64,000 nucleotides of DNA from Rhizobium sp. 007 (GCF_015353075.1 NZ_CP064187.1:2666001-2730000), one strand, 5' to 3'; positions 37,513-46,907 are shown, counted from the stretch's first letter. Made by a program: numbers and translations. Notes: generated by a model not told the origin, from the sequence alone.

Positions 37513-38304
37513 ATGACGGCCAAAATCGCGCATGCGCGACTGCTTTGCCAGAGTTTGACGATCGGCGCCCTTATCCTCGGCGCCCTCCCCGCCCATGCCC
37601 AGCAGGCAAAGGGCAAATCCTTCGTCGATGATTTCGATAAGATCGACCGCAGCGTCTGGTACGTTTCCGACGGCTGGAACAACGGCGCCCACCAGAACTG
37701 CACGTGGTCTAAGAACCAGGTGAAGGCTGAGGGCGGCATGCTGCAGCTGACCTTCGCCGAGGGTAAATCCAAGGACCGCAACTATCTCTGTGGCGAGATC
37801 CAGACGAAAAAACGCTTCAGCTACGGCACCTATGAAGCGCGGATCAAGTCTGCAACCGGCAAGGGCCTGAACTCCGCCTTCTTCACCTATATCGGCCCTG
37901 CCGATAAGCAGCAGCATGACGAAATCGACTTCGAGGTGCTCGGCAAAGACACGTCGACTGTTCAGGTGAACCAATACATCAAGGCCAAGGGCGGTAACGA
38001 AAAGCTCGTGCCCGTCGGCCAAGGCGCCGATCAGGGCTTCAATGACTATGCATTCGTCTGGGAGTCGGGCAGGCTTCGCTATTACCTGAACGGCAAGCTT
38101 GTCCAGGACGTCACCGACCCGTCCAAGATTCCCCAGAACCCGCAGAAGATCTTCTTCAGCCTCTGGGGAACGGACAAACTTTCGGACTGGATGGGCAAAT
38201 TCGCCTACACCCAACCCACGACGATGGAAATCGATCGGGTGGCCTACACGGCGCCGGGTGACAAATGCCAGTTCCAGGGTTCGATCGCCTGCACGCTCAA
38301 CTAA
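37513..38304 (+). CDS. exoK: ExoK-type endo-beta-glucanase (GH16)
   Basis: A 263-residue secreted glycoside hydrolase 16. It has a signal peptide (about residues 1-29, cleavage at AHAQ) and a jelly-roll catalytic domain. The active site is HDEIDFEVLG, with the two catalytic Glu flanking Asp. In S. meliloti ExoK cuts nascent succinoglycan to the low-molecular-weight form. C-terminal Cys residues near KCQFQGSIACTLN may form a disulfide. AAAGGTGAG serves as SD within the exoH stop. Confidence 0.93.
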   Translation: MTAKIAHARLLCQSLTIGALILGALPAHAQQAKGKSFVDDFDKIDRSVWYVSDGWNNGAHQNCTWSKNQVKAEGGMLQLTFAEGKSKDRNYLCGEIQTKKRFSYGTYEARIKSATGKGLNSAFFTYIGPADKQQHDEIDFEVLGKDTSTVQVNQYIKAKGGNEKLVPVGQGADQGFNDYAFVWESGRLRYYLNGKLVQDVTDPSKIPQNPQKIFFSLWGTDKLSDWMGKFAYTQPTTMEIDRVAYTAPGDKCQFQGSIACTLN

Positions 38305-38385
38305 GCCTTCTGATAACCGCCGAAACATTGCACAGCACACCCGAAACGGACTCCGGTGACATCCGGGATAGCGCAAGGAGTATTG

Positions 38386-40584
38386 ATGCTCAAAGTCCTC
38401 TATCTGGCGCATGATCTGGCCGATCCTGCCGTGCGGCGCCGCGTGCTGATGTTGACAGAAGGCGGCGCCTCGGTGACGCTTTCCGGCTTCCGGCGCGGCG
38501 AGAACGCGCTTGCCGCCGTCAACGGTCTCACGCCGATCGAACTTGGCCGGACCGTCGATGCCAAATTCGGCCAGCGCATGGGCGCTGTCGCAAAGGCGGT
38601 CGCCGGCCTGCGGGGCCTGCTGAACGGTGTCGAACGGCCGGACGTGATCATCGGGCGCAATCTGGAAGCGCTGGCAGTCGCCGAACGAGCCAGCCACCTC
38701 TTCGGCGGCGTGCCGATCGTCTACGAATGCCTCGATATCCATCGCCTTCTCGTGAATGACGGCATAGCCGGCAGGGCTGTGCGCCGTGCCGAAGCCTATT
38801 TCGGGCGAGATGCGAAACTGATCCTGACGAGTTCGCCCGCCTTCATCGCGAACTACTTCGTTCCGCGCTCGGCTCTCAAGGCGCCTATCATGCTTGTCGA
38901 GAACAAGGTGCTCGCGCTGAACGGCATGCCGGAAGCAACCCCGCTCCGCTTGCCGCCGAACGAGGGCGAGCCCTGGAAGATTGGCTGGTTCGGTGCGCTC
39001 CGCTGCCGCAAGTCGTTGCAACTGCTTGCCGATTTCTCCAGCCGGATGAACGGCCGTGTCCGCATCGTGCTGCGCGGCCGGCCGGCCTATTCCGAATTCG
39101 AGGATTTCGACGCCTTCGTCGCCAATGAACCCTACCTGAGCTTCGAGGGGCCGTATAAGAACCCGGAAGACCTGCCGGCGATCTACAGCGACGTCCACTT
39201 CTCCTGGGCGATCGACTTCTTCGAGGAGGGCCTCAATTCCAGCTGGCTGCTTCCCAACCGGATCTATGAAGGTTGCCTCCATGGCAGCGTCCCCATTGCG
39301 CTCGCAGGCACCGAGACGGCTCGCTTCCTCTCCCGCAAGGATATCGGCCTGACGCTGCACGACGCCTCTGTCGAAAGCCTCGAAGCACTTTTCGAGAACC
39401 TCACCGGTGAACGATACGGCACACTCGCTGCGGCAGTCGCCGCCGAGGATCGGAAGAGCTGGCTCGCCGACCGCAGCGATTGCCGCGCCTTGGTCGACAA
39501 TCTGTCCCGCCTTGTACCGTCCGCCGCCGAAGCGCAGACGGCCGATGCCTCTAACCCCGCAACCGCAGTTCCAGAAGGGTCGACTGCAATGAAGACTGAC
39601 GTTTGTTCCAGCGTCGCCAGCCTCATCATCATTCCTTGCCTGAACGAGGCAAAGCACATCAAACCCTTGATCGAAAAACTCGGCCCGGCGCTTGATGAGT
39701 TGAACGCCCGCATCGTCGTCGCAGACGGCGGAAGCACCGACGGCACGCGTGAGATCGTCGGCCGTATCAGCCAAACCGACCCGCGCGTCATCCTGCTCGA
39801 CAATCCCCGCCGCATCCAGAGCGCAGCCATCAATCTCGCGGTCAAGACCTTCGGCCGCGATTACGAATACCTGATCCGGATCGACGCCCACGGCGACTAT
39901 CCGGCGGACTACTGCCAGCGGCTCGTCGAAGAGGCCGAGCTTACTCAGGCGGATTCGGTCGTGGTCGCCATGGAGACGATCGGATTCGGCATTTTCCAGA
40001 AGGCCACCGCTTTCGCGCAGAACTCCAAACTCGGCAACGGCGGCTCGAAGCATCGCGAGGGAGCCAAGGGCCATTGGACCGATCACGGCCACCATGCGCT
40101 GATGCGCGTCGCAGCCTTCGAGACCGTCGGCGGCTACGATGAAACATTCAGTCATAATGAGGACGCGGAATTGGATTACCGTCTGAAAAAGGCGGGCTTT
40201 GGCATCTGGATGACCGACAAGACACGGATGATCTATTATCCAAGATCAACCGTTGGAACGCTTTTCCGGCAATATCTCGGCTATGGCCGGGGCCGTGCGA
40301 AGAACATTCTGAAGCACGGCAGCATGCCGAACCTTCGCCAGATGCTGCCGCTCGCGGTGGTTCCGGTCTTTATCGGCGCGTTTCTGGCCGTGCTGAGCTG
40401 GATTGCGGTCATTCCGTTCAGCCTCTGGGCCGTCGCCTGCGTCGGCTACGGTTTCTGGATGGCGGTCGGCCAGCGCAATCCATACGGGCCGCTTGCCGCA
40501 CTCTCGGCCATGGTGATGCATTTCGCCTGGTCGGCCGGTTTCTGGATGGAGCTCCTGAGCTTCCGCAACCGCAAGGCGTCTTGA
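38386..40584 (+). CDS. exoLA: ExoL-ExoA fused glycosyltransferase
   Basis: One uninterrupted frame of 732 codons. Residues 1-401 match an ExoL-type enzyme (GT-B-like, LKVLYLAHDLADPAVRRR; WKIGWFGALRCRKSLQLL). Residues 402-732 match a complete ExoA-type GT2 (LIIIPCLNEAKHIK, VVADGGSTDGT, RIDAHGDYP), ending in a membrane region. In S. meliloti these are separate proteins: ExoA adds the first glucose (beta-1,3) to Gal-PP-lipid and ExoL the second (beta-1,4). A linker rich in Ala, Pro, Ser and Thr joins them. Met402 (ATG at 39589) has AGAAGGG about 9 bases upstream, so free ExoA could also be made. AAGGAG precedes the first ATG. Confidence 0.88.
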   Translation: MLKVLYLAHDLADPAVRRRVLMLTEGGASVTLSGFRRGENALAAVNGLTPIELGRTVDAKFGQRMGAVAKAVAGLRGLLNGVERPDVIIGRNLEALAVAERASHLFGGVPIVYECLDIHRLLVNDGIAGRAVRRAEAYFGRDAKLILTSSPAFIANYFVPRSALKAPIMLVENKVLALNGMPEATPLRLPPNEGEPWKIGWFGALRCRKSLQLLADFSSRMNGRVRIVLRGRPAYSEFEDFDAFVANEPYLSFEGPYKNPEDLPAIYSDVHFSWAIDFFEEGLNSSWLLPNRIYEGCLHGSVPIALAGTETARFLSRKDIGLTLHDASVESLEALFENLTGERYGTLAAAVAAEDRKSWLADRSDCRALVDNLSRLVPSAAEAQTADASNPATAVPEGSTAMKTDVCSSVASLIIIPCLNEAKHIKPLIEKLGPALDELNARIVVADGGSTDGTREIVGRISQTDPRVILLDNPRRIQSAAINLAVKTFGRDYEYLIRIDAHGDYPADYCQRLVEEAELTQADSVVVAMETIGFGIFQKATAFAQNSKLGNGGSKHREGAKGHWTDHGHHALMRVAAFETVGGYDETFSHNEDAELDYRLKKAGFGIWMTDKTRMIYYPRSTVGTLFRQYLGYGRGRAKNILKHGSMPNLRQMLPLAVVPVFIGAFLAVLSWIAVIPFSLWAVACVGYGFWMAVGQRNPYGPLAALSAMVMHFAWSAGFWMELLSFRNRKAS

Positions 40585-41510
40585 TGAAGGACCAACGCAT
40601 GCAGATCGATATCGGCGTTTGCACCTATCGCCGCGCCTCGTTGGACGAGGCGCTGCTTTCGCTTGGCGTGCTTGCGGTTCCTGAAAACGTCACCCTGCGC
40701 ATCATCGTTGCCGACAACGATGTGACGGCGAGCGCGCAGGAACGCGTCGACGCGCTCCGCTCGACGATCCCGCACGAGATCGCCTATGTGCACTGCCCGG
40801 CATCGAACATCTCGATTGCCCGCAACGCCTGCCTCGAAAATGCCAAGGGCGATTTCCTGGCCTTCATCGACGACGACGAGGATGCCTCGGAAAACTGGCT
40901 GGTGGAGCTGCTGAATGCGGCGAAAAAGACCGGCGCCGATGCGATCCTCGGCCCGGTCCGCAGCGTCTATGCATCGACCGCTCCTGCCTGGATGCGCGAA
41001 GGGGATTTTCATTCGACGTTGCCGGTCTGGGTGGGCGAGGAAATCCGCACGGGCTACACCTGCAACGTGCTGCTCCGTCTCGGCTCCGAACATGTGAAGG
41101 GCCGCCGCTTCAACCTAGCGCTTGGAAAGACGGGCGGCGAAGACACCGAATTCTTCAGCCATATGCACCGGGACGGAGGACGCATCGCCTATGCTCCCGA
41201 AGCGCATGTCTATGAGGCGGTGCCGGAAAAACGGGCGGAGCTTTCATGGCTCGCAAAACGCCGTTTCCGTTTCGGCCAGACGCATGGACGTCTATTGCAG
41301 GAGAGGCATAGGGGTCTTAACCGCCTGAAACAGATCGGACTTGCCACCGCAAAGGCCGTTTATTGCCTGGGCGTGGCGCTCGTCTGCATCCTGGTGCCCG
41401 TTCCACGCTATCGCTATGCACTTCGCGGCACGATGCATCTCGGCGTCGTCAGCGGCCTGCTCGGCGTGCGCGAGATTCGCCAATATGGCGCAGCAGAGGG
41501 GACCGCATGA
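40584..41510 (+). CDS. exoM: ExoM-like glycosyltransferase (GT2)
   Basis: A 308-residue family 2 transferase: IDIGVCTYRRASLDEAL, IIVADND and AFIDDDEDASENWL (DxD). GKTGGEDTEFFSHMHRDGG is the acceptor-side block, and a C-terminal membrane helix follows. ExoM adds the third glucose (beta-1,4). The ATG at 40584 overlaps the exoLA stop (TGATG). An ATG at 40599 with GAAGGA 7 bases upstream is an equally good start. Confidence 0.87.
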   Translation: MKDQRMQIDIGVCTYRRASLDEALLSLGVLAVPENVTLRIIVADNDVTASAQERVDALRSTIPHEIAYVHCPASNISIARNACLENAKGDFLAFIDDDEDASENWLVELLNAAKKTGADAILGPVRSVYASTAPAWMREGDFHSTLPVWVGEEIRTGYTCNVLLRLGSEHVKGRRFNLALGKTGGEDTEFFSHMHRDGGRIAYAPEAHVYEAVPEKRAELSWLAKRRFRFGQTHGRLLQERHRGLNRLKQIGLATAKAVYCLGVALVCILVPVPRYRYALRGTMHLGVVSGLLGVREIRQYGAAEGTA

Positions 41511-42514
41511 CGAAAGAGCTGCCGGACATCAGCTTCATCATGGCTGCATATAACGCAGCCGAAACGCTTTCGAAGGCAATCGAAAGCGCGCTGGCGCAGA
41601 CCGGCGTGACCGTCGAGGTCATTATTGCAGACGATTGCTCGGGCGATGACACGCGCGAGGTGGCCCGCAGCTATTCGGACAGGAATGTCCGTCTGCTCGC
41701 GCTCGAAACGAACGGCGGACCGGCCGCAGCGCGCAACGCAGCCATTGCCGCGGCAACGGGCCGGTGGCTTGCCGTACTCGATTCCGACGATGCGATCGAA
41801 CCGGGGCGGCTGGCCAGGCTGATTGCCCGCGCCGAGAAAGCTGGGGCGCAGATCGCGGTCGACAATCTGCGGGTGATCCGCGCCGATGGCACGCCGCCGG
41901 AAACCATGTTTTCCGAGATAGCGTTGGCAGCCATGCCGGAACTGACGCTGGCCGATTTCATTCGCTCCAATGCGCTCTTCCAGACGACGCATAATTTTGG
42001 TTATCTCAAGCCTGTTTTCGAACGAGCCTTCATCGAGCGGCACGCACTGCGCTTCGACGAAAATCTGCGGATCGGCGAGGACTATGTATTCCTCGCCTCC
42101 GCACTGGCGCTTGGCGCGCGCTGCGTGGTCGAGCCCGTTGCCGGCTATGACTACAATATCCGCGAGGGTTCCATCTCCCGGGTGCTGGAACTCCGGCATA
42201 TCGAGGCGATGATGGAGGGAGACAGGGTCTTCCTTGGCAAGCATACGCTCGATGTGGAGGCCTCCTCTGCGCAGAAATTCCGGACACGCAGCCTGCGGCA
42301 GGCGAGATCGTTCCTTCTCCTTGTCGACAGCATGAAGAACAGATCGATCTCCGGCACGATCAAGGCGGCATGGAGCGATCCGATTGCGCTGCGCCACCTC
42401 AAGATGCCGATCGCTGTCCGCATCAACAGATTGGCCGCGGCATTGCGCAATCGCGCCGGCCTCAAGACAGACATTCCAACGTTCGGCGGCGCGCCGCGCT
42501 CGCCCAAAGGATGA
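41507..42514 (+). CDS. exoO: ExoO-like glycosyltransferase (GT2)
   Basis: A 335-residue family 2 transferase: ISFIMAAYNAAETLSKAI, VIIADDCSGDDTREVA, AVLDSDDAIEPGRL (DxD) and RIGEDYVFLASAL. ExoO adds the fourth glucose, the beta-1,6 branch start. It overlaps exoM by ATGA with GAGGGG upstream. It resembles ExoU in this window and both add beta-1,6 glucose in S. meliloti; gene order decides which is which. exoN, which follows exoO in S. meliloti, is absent. Confidence 0.85.
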   Translation: MTKELPDISFIMAAYNAAETLSKAIESALAQTGVTVEVIIADDCSGDDTREVARSYSDRNVRLLALETNGGPAAARNAAIAAATGRWLAVLDSDDAIEPGRLARLIARAEKAGAQIAVDNLRVIRADGTPPETMFSEIALAAMPELTLADFIRSNALFQTTHNFGYLKPVFERAFIERHALRFDENLRIGEDYVFLASALALGARCVVEPVAGYDYNIREGSISRVLELRHIEAMMEGDRVFLGKHTLDVEASSAQKFRTRSLRQARSFLLLVDSMKNRSISGTIKAAWSDPIALRHLKMPIAVRINRLAAALRNRAGLKTDIPTFGGAPRSPKG

Positions 42515-42518
42515 CCTC

Positions 42519-44867
42519 ATGAATCAACGAAACCTGACCCTGCACAGCACGGTACCGAAAGCGTCCGACGATTCCGACAGCTTCATCGATATCGATCGGC
42601 TGATTGCGATCCTGTTTCGCCGCGCCGGTTCGATCGCGCTTTGCGTCGTCGCGTTCGTGGCGCTTGCTGCCATCTATCTGATCCTTTCGACACCCGTCTA
42701 CACATCGATGACGCAGATCCTGCTCGATGACAGCATGACCAAATATGCCGAGGATGAGGCGCCTGCCGCCAGTGCCCAGCAGGTGGATATGCAGATCGCG
42801 AGCGCCGTCGAGATTCTGAAGTCGAACGAGTTGGCGCTGAGCGTCGTCGATGCTCAAAACCTCTCCGAGAACGATACCATCCTCGATCCCGGCCAGGGGG
42901 CCGTCGAACTGGTGAAATCCGGCGTGAAACTCATTGCCAGCGCCCTGACACCGGGCGGCCCGCCGGCCTCGGAGGAGAATGCCCGCAATGGCCGCCGTCA
43001 AAAGGCTGCGGCCATGCTGCAGCAGGCGCTGTCCGTGGAACGCGTTTCCCGCAGTTCTGTGATCGCCGTCGCCTTCCGCTCGACGGACAAGATGCTGGCG
43101 GCAAGGGTCACGAAGGCCTATGCCGACGCCTATCTGAACGACCAGCTCAACGCGAATTTCGACGCAACCGAACGCGCCTCCGTCTGGTTGCAGGAACGTC
43201 TTGCCGACCTGCGCGACCGTTCGCAGCAGGCTGCGCTCGAAGTCGCAAAGTTCAAGACCGAAAACGGCCTGACCTCGGCGAACGGCGAACTGATGTCCGA
43301 GCAGCAGCTTGCCGACCTCAACAAACAGCTCATCGTCGCGCAGGCTGATGCGGCCAGCGCCTCGGCCCGTTACAACCAGTTCAAGTCGATTGTCGATCAG
43401 GGTCCGGAAGGTGCGGTCAACAACGCCGCAATTTCCTCCGGCCAGACCGACAATTCGGTGATCCAGGACCTGCGCACACGTTATATCGGGGTTACCCGCC
43501 GCGAGCAGGAGATCACCACCAATTTCGGTGCCGACCATCCGCAGGCGGTGCAGCTCCGCACGGAAAAGGAAGACCTGACGGGTCAGATCTTCCAAGAACT
43601 CCAGCAGCTTACCTCCAGCTACCGCAACGAGTTCGAGGTCGCGAAATCGCGTCAGGAGTCGCTGCAGGAAAACATCCGGCATCTGACCGGAAAGAACTCG
43701 GAATCCGACAAGTCGATCGTCAAGCTCAACGATCTCGAACAGCGGGCAACCGCGCTGAAGACGCTTTATGAAGCCTATCTCGGCCGTTACGAGGAGGCAG
43801 CACAGCAACAGTCCTTCCCGATCGCCAAGGCGCGTGTGATTTCCGAAGCCGGTATCCCGACGTCACCGTCGAGCCCCAAGAAGACGATGACGCTCGGTCT
43901 GGCGATCGTCCTCGGCCTGATGGCTGGCGGCGCGTTGACGGCATTCCAGGAATTCCGCGAGCGCTTCTTCCGCGTCGAGGGTGACGTTCGCTCTATCCTG
44001 GGCCTGAAGTTCCTCGGCTATCTGCCGCTGGTCGGCAAATTGCCGAAGGAGCGCAAGGTCTTCCAGCCGCGCAAGACCCCGCTACCCCCGGCCCCAGAAG
44101 TGCCGGAAGACGGCGCGAGTTTCGAGCGCATCATGCGTATCGTTCTCGAAGCGCCCCGCTCGGTCTTTGCCGAAACGCTACGCAACGCCAAGCTTGCAAG
44201 CGACGTCATGTTCCAGGGCAAGAGCGACCGCGTCATCGGCGTCGTCTCCGCCCTTCCCGGCGAAGGCAAGTCGACGACCGCCGCGAACTTCGCAGCACTG
44301 CTTGCCTCCAGCGGCAAGCGCACGTTGCTGATCGACGCCGACCTTCGCAACCCGGGGCTTACGCGCATGCTCAAGACCCCGCCGCAGCATGGTCTGGTCG
44401 AAGCGGTGCTCGGCGACGTACCGTGGGCAAGCGCAGTCAGGGTCGACAGCCGCACCAAGCTTGCGATCCTGCCGGTCGTTTCGAACGACAACCTGATGCA
44501 CACCAGCGAGCTTCTTGCCTCGCAGGGCATGTTCAATTTGATGGAAAATGCCCGCAAGATGTTCGACTACATCGTCGTCGACCTTGCACCGCTCGGCCCG
44601 GTCATCGACGCGAAGGCCTTTGCGCCCCAGGTCGATGGCTTCCTGTTCGTGACGGAATGGGGCCAGACGCCAACCAACATGGTCCGCGATATCGTGAATG
44701 CCGAACCGCAGATCAAGCAGAAGATCCTCGGCGTCATCCTCAACAAGACGGATATGACCGAGCTCGCCAAATTCAGCAACTTCGGCGGAACGGAACGCTA
44801 CCACCACAAATATGTCAGCTACTACACGGAGGAAATTCCCCCAAAGCGGCAGTCTGCCGAAGCCTGA
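42519..44867 (+). CDS. exoP: ExoP chain-length regulator / BY-kinase (Wzc-type)
   Basis: A 782-residue inner-membrane polysaccharide co-polymerase with autokinase. It has an N-terminal Wzz domain with TM1 (about residues 35-55), a long periplasmic coiled coil (about 240-430) and TM2 (about 450-475). The cytoplasmic ATPase has Walker A LPGEGKSTT near 580, Walker A' LLIDADLRNP near 605 and Walker B YIVVDLAPL near 683. The C-terminus has a tyrosine cluster (YHHKYVSYY). It sets EPS chain length and export with ExoQ and ExoF. Start four bases after the exoO stop. Confidence 0.94.
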   Translation: MNQRNLTLHSTVPKASDDSDSFIDIDRLIAILFRRAGSIALCVVAFVALAAIYLILSTPVYTSMTQILLDDSMTKYAEDEAPAASAQQVDMQIASAVEILKSNELALSVVDAQNLSENDTILDPGQGAVELVKSGVKLIASALTPGGPPASEENARNGRRQKAAAMLQQALSVERVSRSSVIAVAFRSTDKMLAARVTKAYADAYLNDQLNANFDATERASVWLQERLADLRDRSQQAALEVAKFKTENGLTSANGELMSEQQLADLNKQLIVAQADAASASARYNQFKSIVDQGPEGAVNNAAISSGQTDNSVIQDLRTRYIGVTRREQEITTNFGADHPQAVQLRTEKEDLTGQIFQELQQLTSSYRNEFEVAKSRQESLQENIRHLTGKNSESDKSIVKLNDLEQRATALKTLYEAYLGRYEEAAQQQSFPIAKARVISEAGIPTSPSSPKKTMTLGLAIVLGLMAGGALTAFQEFRERFFRVEGDVRSILGLKFLGYLPLVGKLPKERKVFQPRKTPLPPAPEVPEDGASFERIMRIVLEAPRSVFAETLRNAKLASDVMFQGKSDRVIGVVSALPGEGKSTTAANFAALLASSGKRTLLIDADLRNPGLTRMLKTPPQHGLVEAVLGDVPWASAVRVDSRTKLAILPVVSNDNLMHTSELLASQGMFNLMENARKMFDYIVVDLAPLGPVIDAKAFAPQVDGFLFVTEWGQTPTNMVRDIVNAEPQIKQKILGVILNKTDMTELAKFSNFGGTERYHHKYVSYYTEEIPPKRQSAEA

Positions 44868-45608
44868 TCAGGTGGAGAAGAGGTGAACCCGACCCCGCCA
44901 CAGGCGGGCGACGGTCAGCCTCCCGCTCTTGAAGGCCCGCGTGTCCAGATTGAGCCGCCGCGGCTGGACGTCCGGCTCGCTGCAGGGCGTATGGCCATGA
45001 ACGACAAGCTTCGGCAGCGCGATGCCGCTGTCGAGGAACCGCTCGCGGATGAAGACGAGGTCCTCGTCGCTCTGCTTCTCGATCGTAAAATTTGGGTCGA
45101 TCCCGGCATGGACGAACAAAACGTCCGGCGTATCGACGAGGATCGGCAGCGCCCGCATGAAATCGATATGCTGGCGCGGCAGCGATTGGCGGATGAAGCC
45201 GTCAAGCTTGGAAGCCGTCGGAAAGATGAGCGGCAGATGCTCGGCGTCGAGACCATAGGAGCGCAGCAGCGAATCGGCGCCCATGCGCATCCATTCGGAA
45301 AACGAAATCTTCCCGTCGATATAGTCGAGCATCATGATTTCGTGGTTGCCGGTCAGGCAGATGCGGTCGAAACCGTCCGGCACCGGCCCCATCAGATGCG
45401 AGATCACCTGCGCAGATGACGGTCCGCGGTCGATGTAATCGCCAAGCATGATGATGAGCTTGCGCCCGGGCAGGCGTGCTGCATCCCGCACGATCGTATA
45501 TTCGGCCATCTGCAGCAGATCATGCCGCCCATGGATGTCGCCGACGGCATAGATCGGCCTGTCGCCGGGATCGAGCTGAAGGCGTTGCCGGGCGGGCGAT
45601 AGCATCAT
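44868..45608 (-). CDS. PPP-family metallophosphatase
   Basis: A 246-residue calcineurin-like phosphatase of the bacterial PPP type. All three core motifs are present: GDIHGRHD, GDYIDRG and GNHE, with later His ligands in VHAGID and VHGHTP. Such enzymes dephosphorylate Ser/Thr proteins or hydrolyse diadenosine polyphosphates. I chose the ATG at 45608, preceded by AAGAGG, over an upstream start lacking a site. Its stop abuts that of exoP. A role in EPS control is possible but rests only on position. Confidence 0.87.
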   Translation of the reverse strand: MMLSPARQRLQLDPGDRPIYAVGDIHGRHDLLQMAEYTIVRDAARLPGRKLIIMLGDYIDRGPSSAQVISHLMGPVPDGFDRICLTGNHEIMMLDYIDGKISFSEWMRMGADSLLRSYGLDAEHLPLIFPTASKLDGFIRQSLPRQHIDFMRALPILVDTPDVLFVHAGIDPNFTIEKQSDEDLVFIRERFLDSGIALPKLVVHGHTPCSEPDVQPRRLNLDTRAFKSGRLTVARLWRGRVHLFST

Positions 45609-45787
45609 GGGAACCTCTTGGTCATCTTCAATGGATGAGCCATAATCAATCCTGTGCCTGACTGAAAGCTGCGCGGTTGAGAATTGAAAGGTTTGTGGGA
45701 TGGTCAAGCATGGCCATCTCTATCAAGCTGGTAAGAAAATTCAAACCACACCGACTTTGTAGAAAAACCGGCCTTATCATCTAGGTG

Positions 45788-45799
45788 GTGATCCATCAC
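45788..45799. promoter_or_regulatory. Small palindrome upstream of the SfnB-like gene
   Basis: GTGAT-CC-ATCAC is a perfect 12-bp palindrome 31 bases upstream of the start, in the 220-bp spacer shared with the divergent phosphatase gene. It could be a regulator site. Confidence 0.3.
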
Positions 45800-45829
45800 T
45801 CCTATCATCACCGAACAAGAGTACGATCG

Positions 45830-46906
45830 ATGGGAACCGTATCGCAATTTCACGACCGGGCGCGACCGGTCGCACAGCGCATCGGAAGCGAGGAAGAGGC
45901 GATCAGCACAGCGCGCACCCTTGCCGCCGCCTTTCAGCGGCAGTCGAGCGAGCGCGACATCAATCGCATCCTACCCTATCAGGAAATCGACGCCCTCTCG
46001 CAATCCGGCCTTGGCGCGATCACCGTTCCGCCCGAATATGAAGGACTGGACGTTACCAATTCGCTGCTCGCCGAAATCGTTGCGATCATCGCTGAGGGCG
46101 ATCCTTCGATCGGCGAGTTTCTCGAAGTCCATTTTACAGTCCTCGACGGACTTCGGCAGCAGGCTGGCGAAGAGCTGCAGCGCGCCCTCTTTGCGCGAGT
46201 ACTTGCCGGCGATCGTTTTGCCGCGGCCACTTTTGCGGATGCTGCCGCAGTCAGTCCCCGCGGTCTCGGGTATCGAGTGAATGGCCGCAGCAGGTCTTCG
46301 CCGGCGGTGCTCTTTGCCGATTGGATCGCGGTCGAACATGATCAGACCGCGCTTTACCTCCCCTGCGACAGCGAAGGCCTTCAACTTGTCGATGATTGGG
46401 ACGGCCTTGGCCAGCGCACCAACGGCACAGCCGCCATCGTGGTCAGCGACTTGCATGTCAACGCGGACGCAGTCGCGCTTGTCGCGCACGCGCCATCGGC
46501 GATCGGCGAATTGCTGCATGCCGCCGTCGATCTCGGGATCGCGCGTGCGGTTCTTTCCGCCGATGCCGGCGCAGCACAGGCAAACGACGTTGGCAAGCTC
46601 GCGATCGGCATAGAGACGGTAGCCGCGCTCCTGGAAAGGGCGGGCCGCAAGCTCGACATCGCGCAGATCAATATGAGCGGCCCGGCGGCCGAAGATGCCT
46701 ATTTCTCCGCTACTGCGGCGCGCGCCGTCGCAAGTAAGGTGGCAATAGATGCCTCGAACCTGATTTTCGAACTAATGGGGGGAAACACCGCGAGTATCGG
46801 CCTCAATCTCGACCGGCATTGGCGGAACGCCCGCATCCGCGCACTGAGAACATCCGCCGATGTTCTTCATCAGCGCGCCGCCCATCATCTGCGTAAGGAT
46901 CGCTAG
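45830..46906 (+). CDS. SfnB-like acyl-CoA-dehydrogenase-fold oxidoreductase
   Basis: A 358-residue flavoprotein of the acyl-CoA dehydrogenase superfamily. LPYQEIDALSQSGLGAITVP and GDPSIGEFLEVHFTVLDGLR resemble SfnB/DszC-type FMNH2-dependent monooxygenases used in organosulfur acquisition. The C-terminal helical domain ends with LMGGNTASIGLNLDRHWRNAR. The middle beta domain looks shorter than usual for SfnB. The start at 45830 has a weak SD. Its stop lies one base from that of a convergent Rrf2 regulator. Sulfur metabolism is a family-based inference. Confidence 0.75.
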   Translation: MGTVSQFHDRARPVAQRIGSEEEAISTARTLAAAFQRQSSERDINRILPYQEIDALSQSGLGAITVPPEYEGLDVTNSLLAEIVAIIAEGDPSIGEFLEVHFTVLDGLRQQAGEELQRALFARVLAGDRFAAATFADAAAVSPRGLGYRVNGRSRSSPAVLFADWIAVEHDQTALYLPCDSEGLQLVDDWDGLGQRTNGTAAIVVSDLHVNADAVALVAHAPSAIGELLHAAVDLGIARAVLSADAGAAQANDVGKLAIGIETVAALLERAGRKLDIAQINMSGPAAEDAYFSATAARAVASKVAIDASNLIFELMGGNTASIGLNLDRHWRNARIRALRTSADVLHQRAAHHLRKDR

Positions 46907-46907
46907 A

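Noticed and set aside
37288..40155. A 955-codon open frame on the minus strand opposite exoH, exoK and exoL/A
   Set aside because: It mirrors the codon phase of well-identified genes, has no recognisable domain and is rich in Asp, Glu, Gly and Arg as antisense frames of GC-rich genes are.
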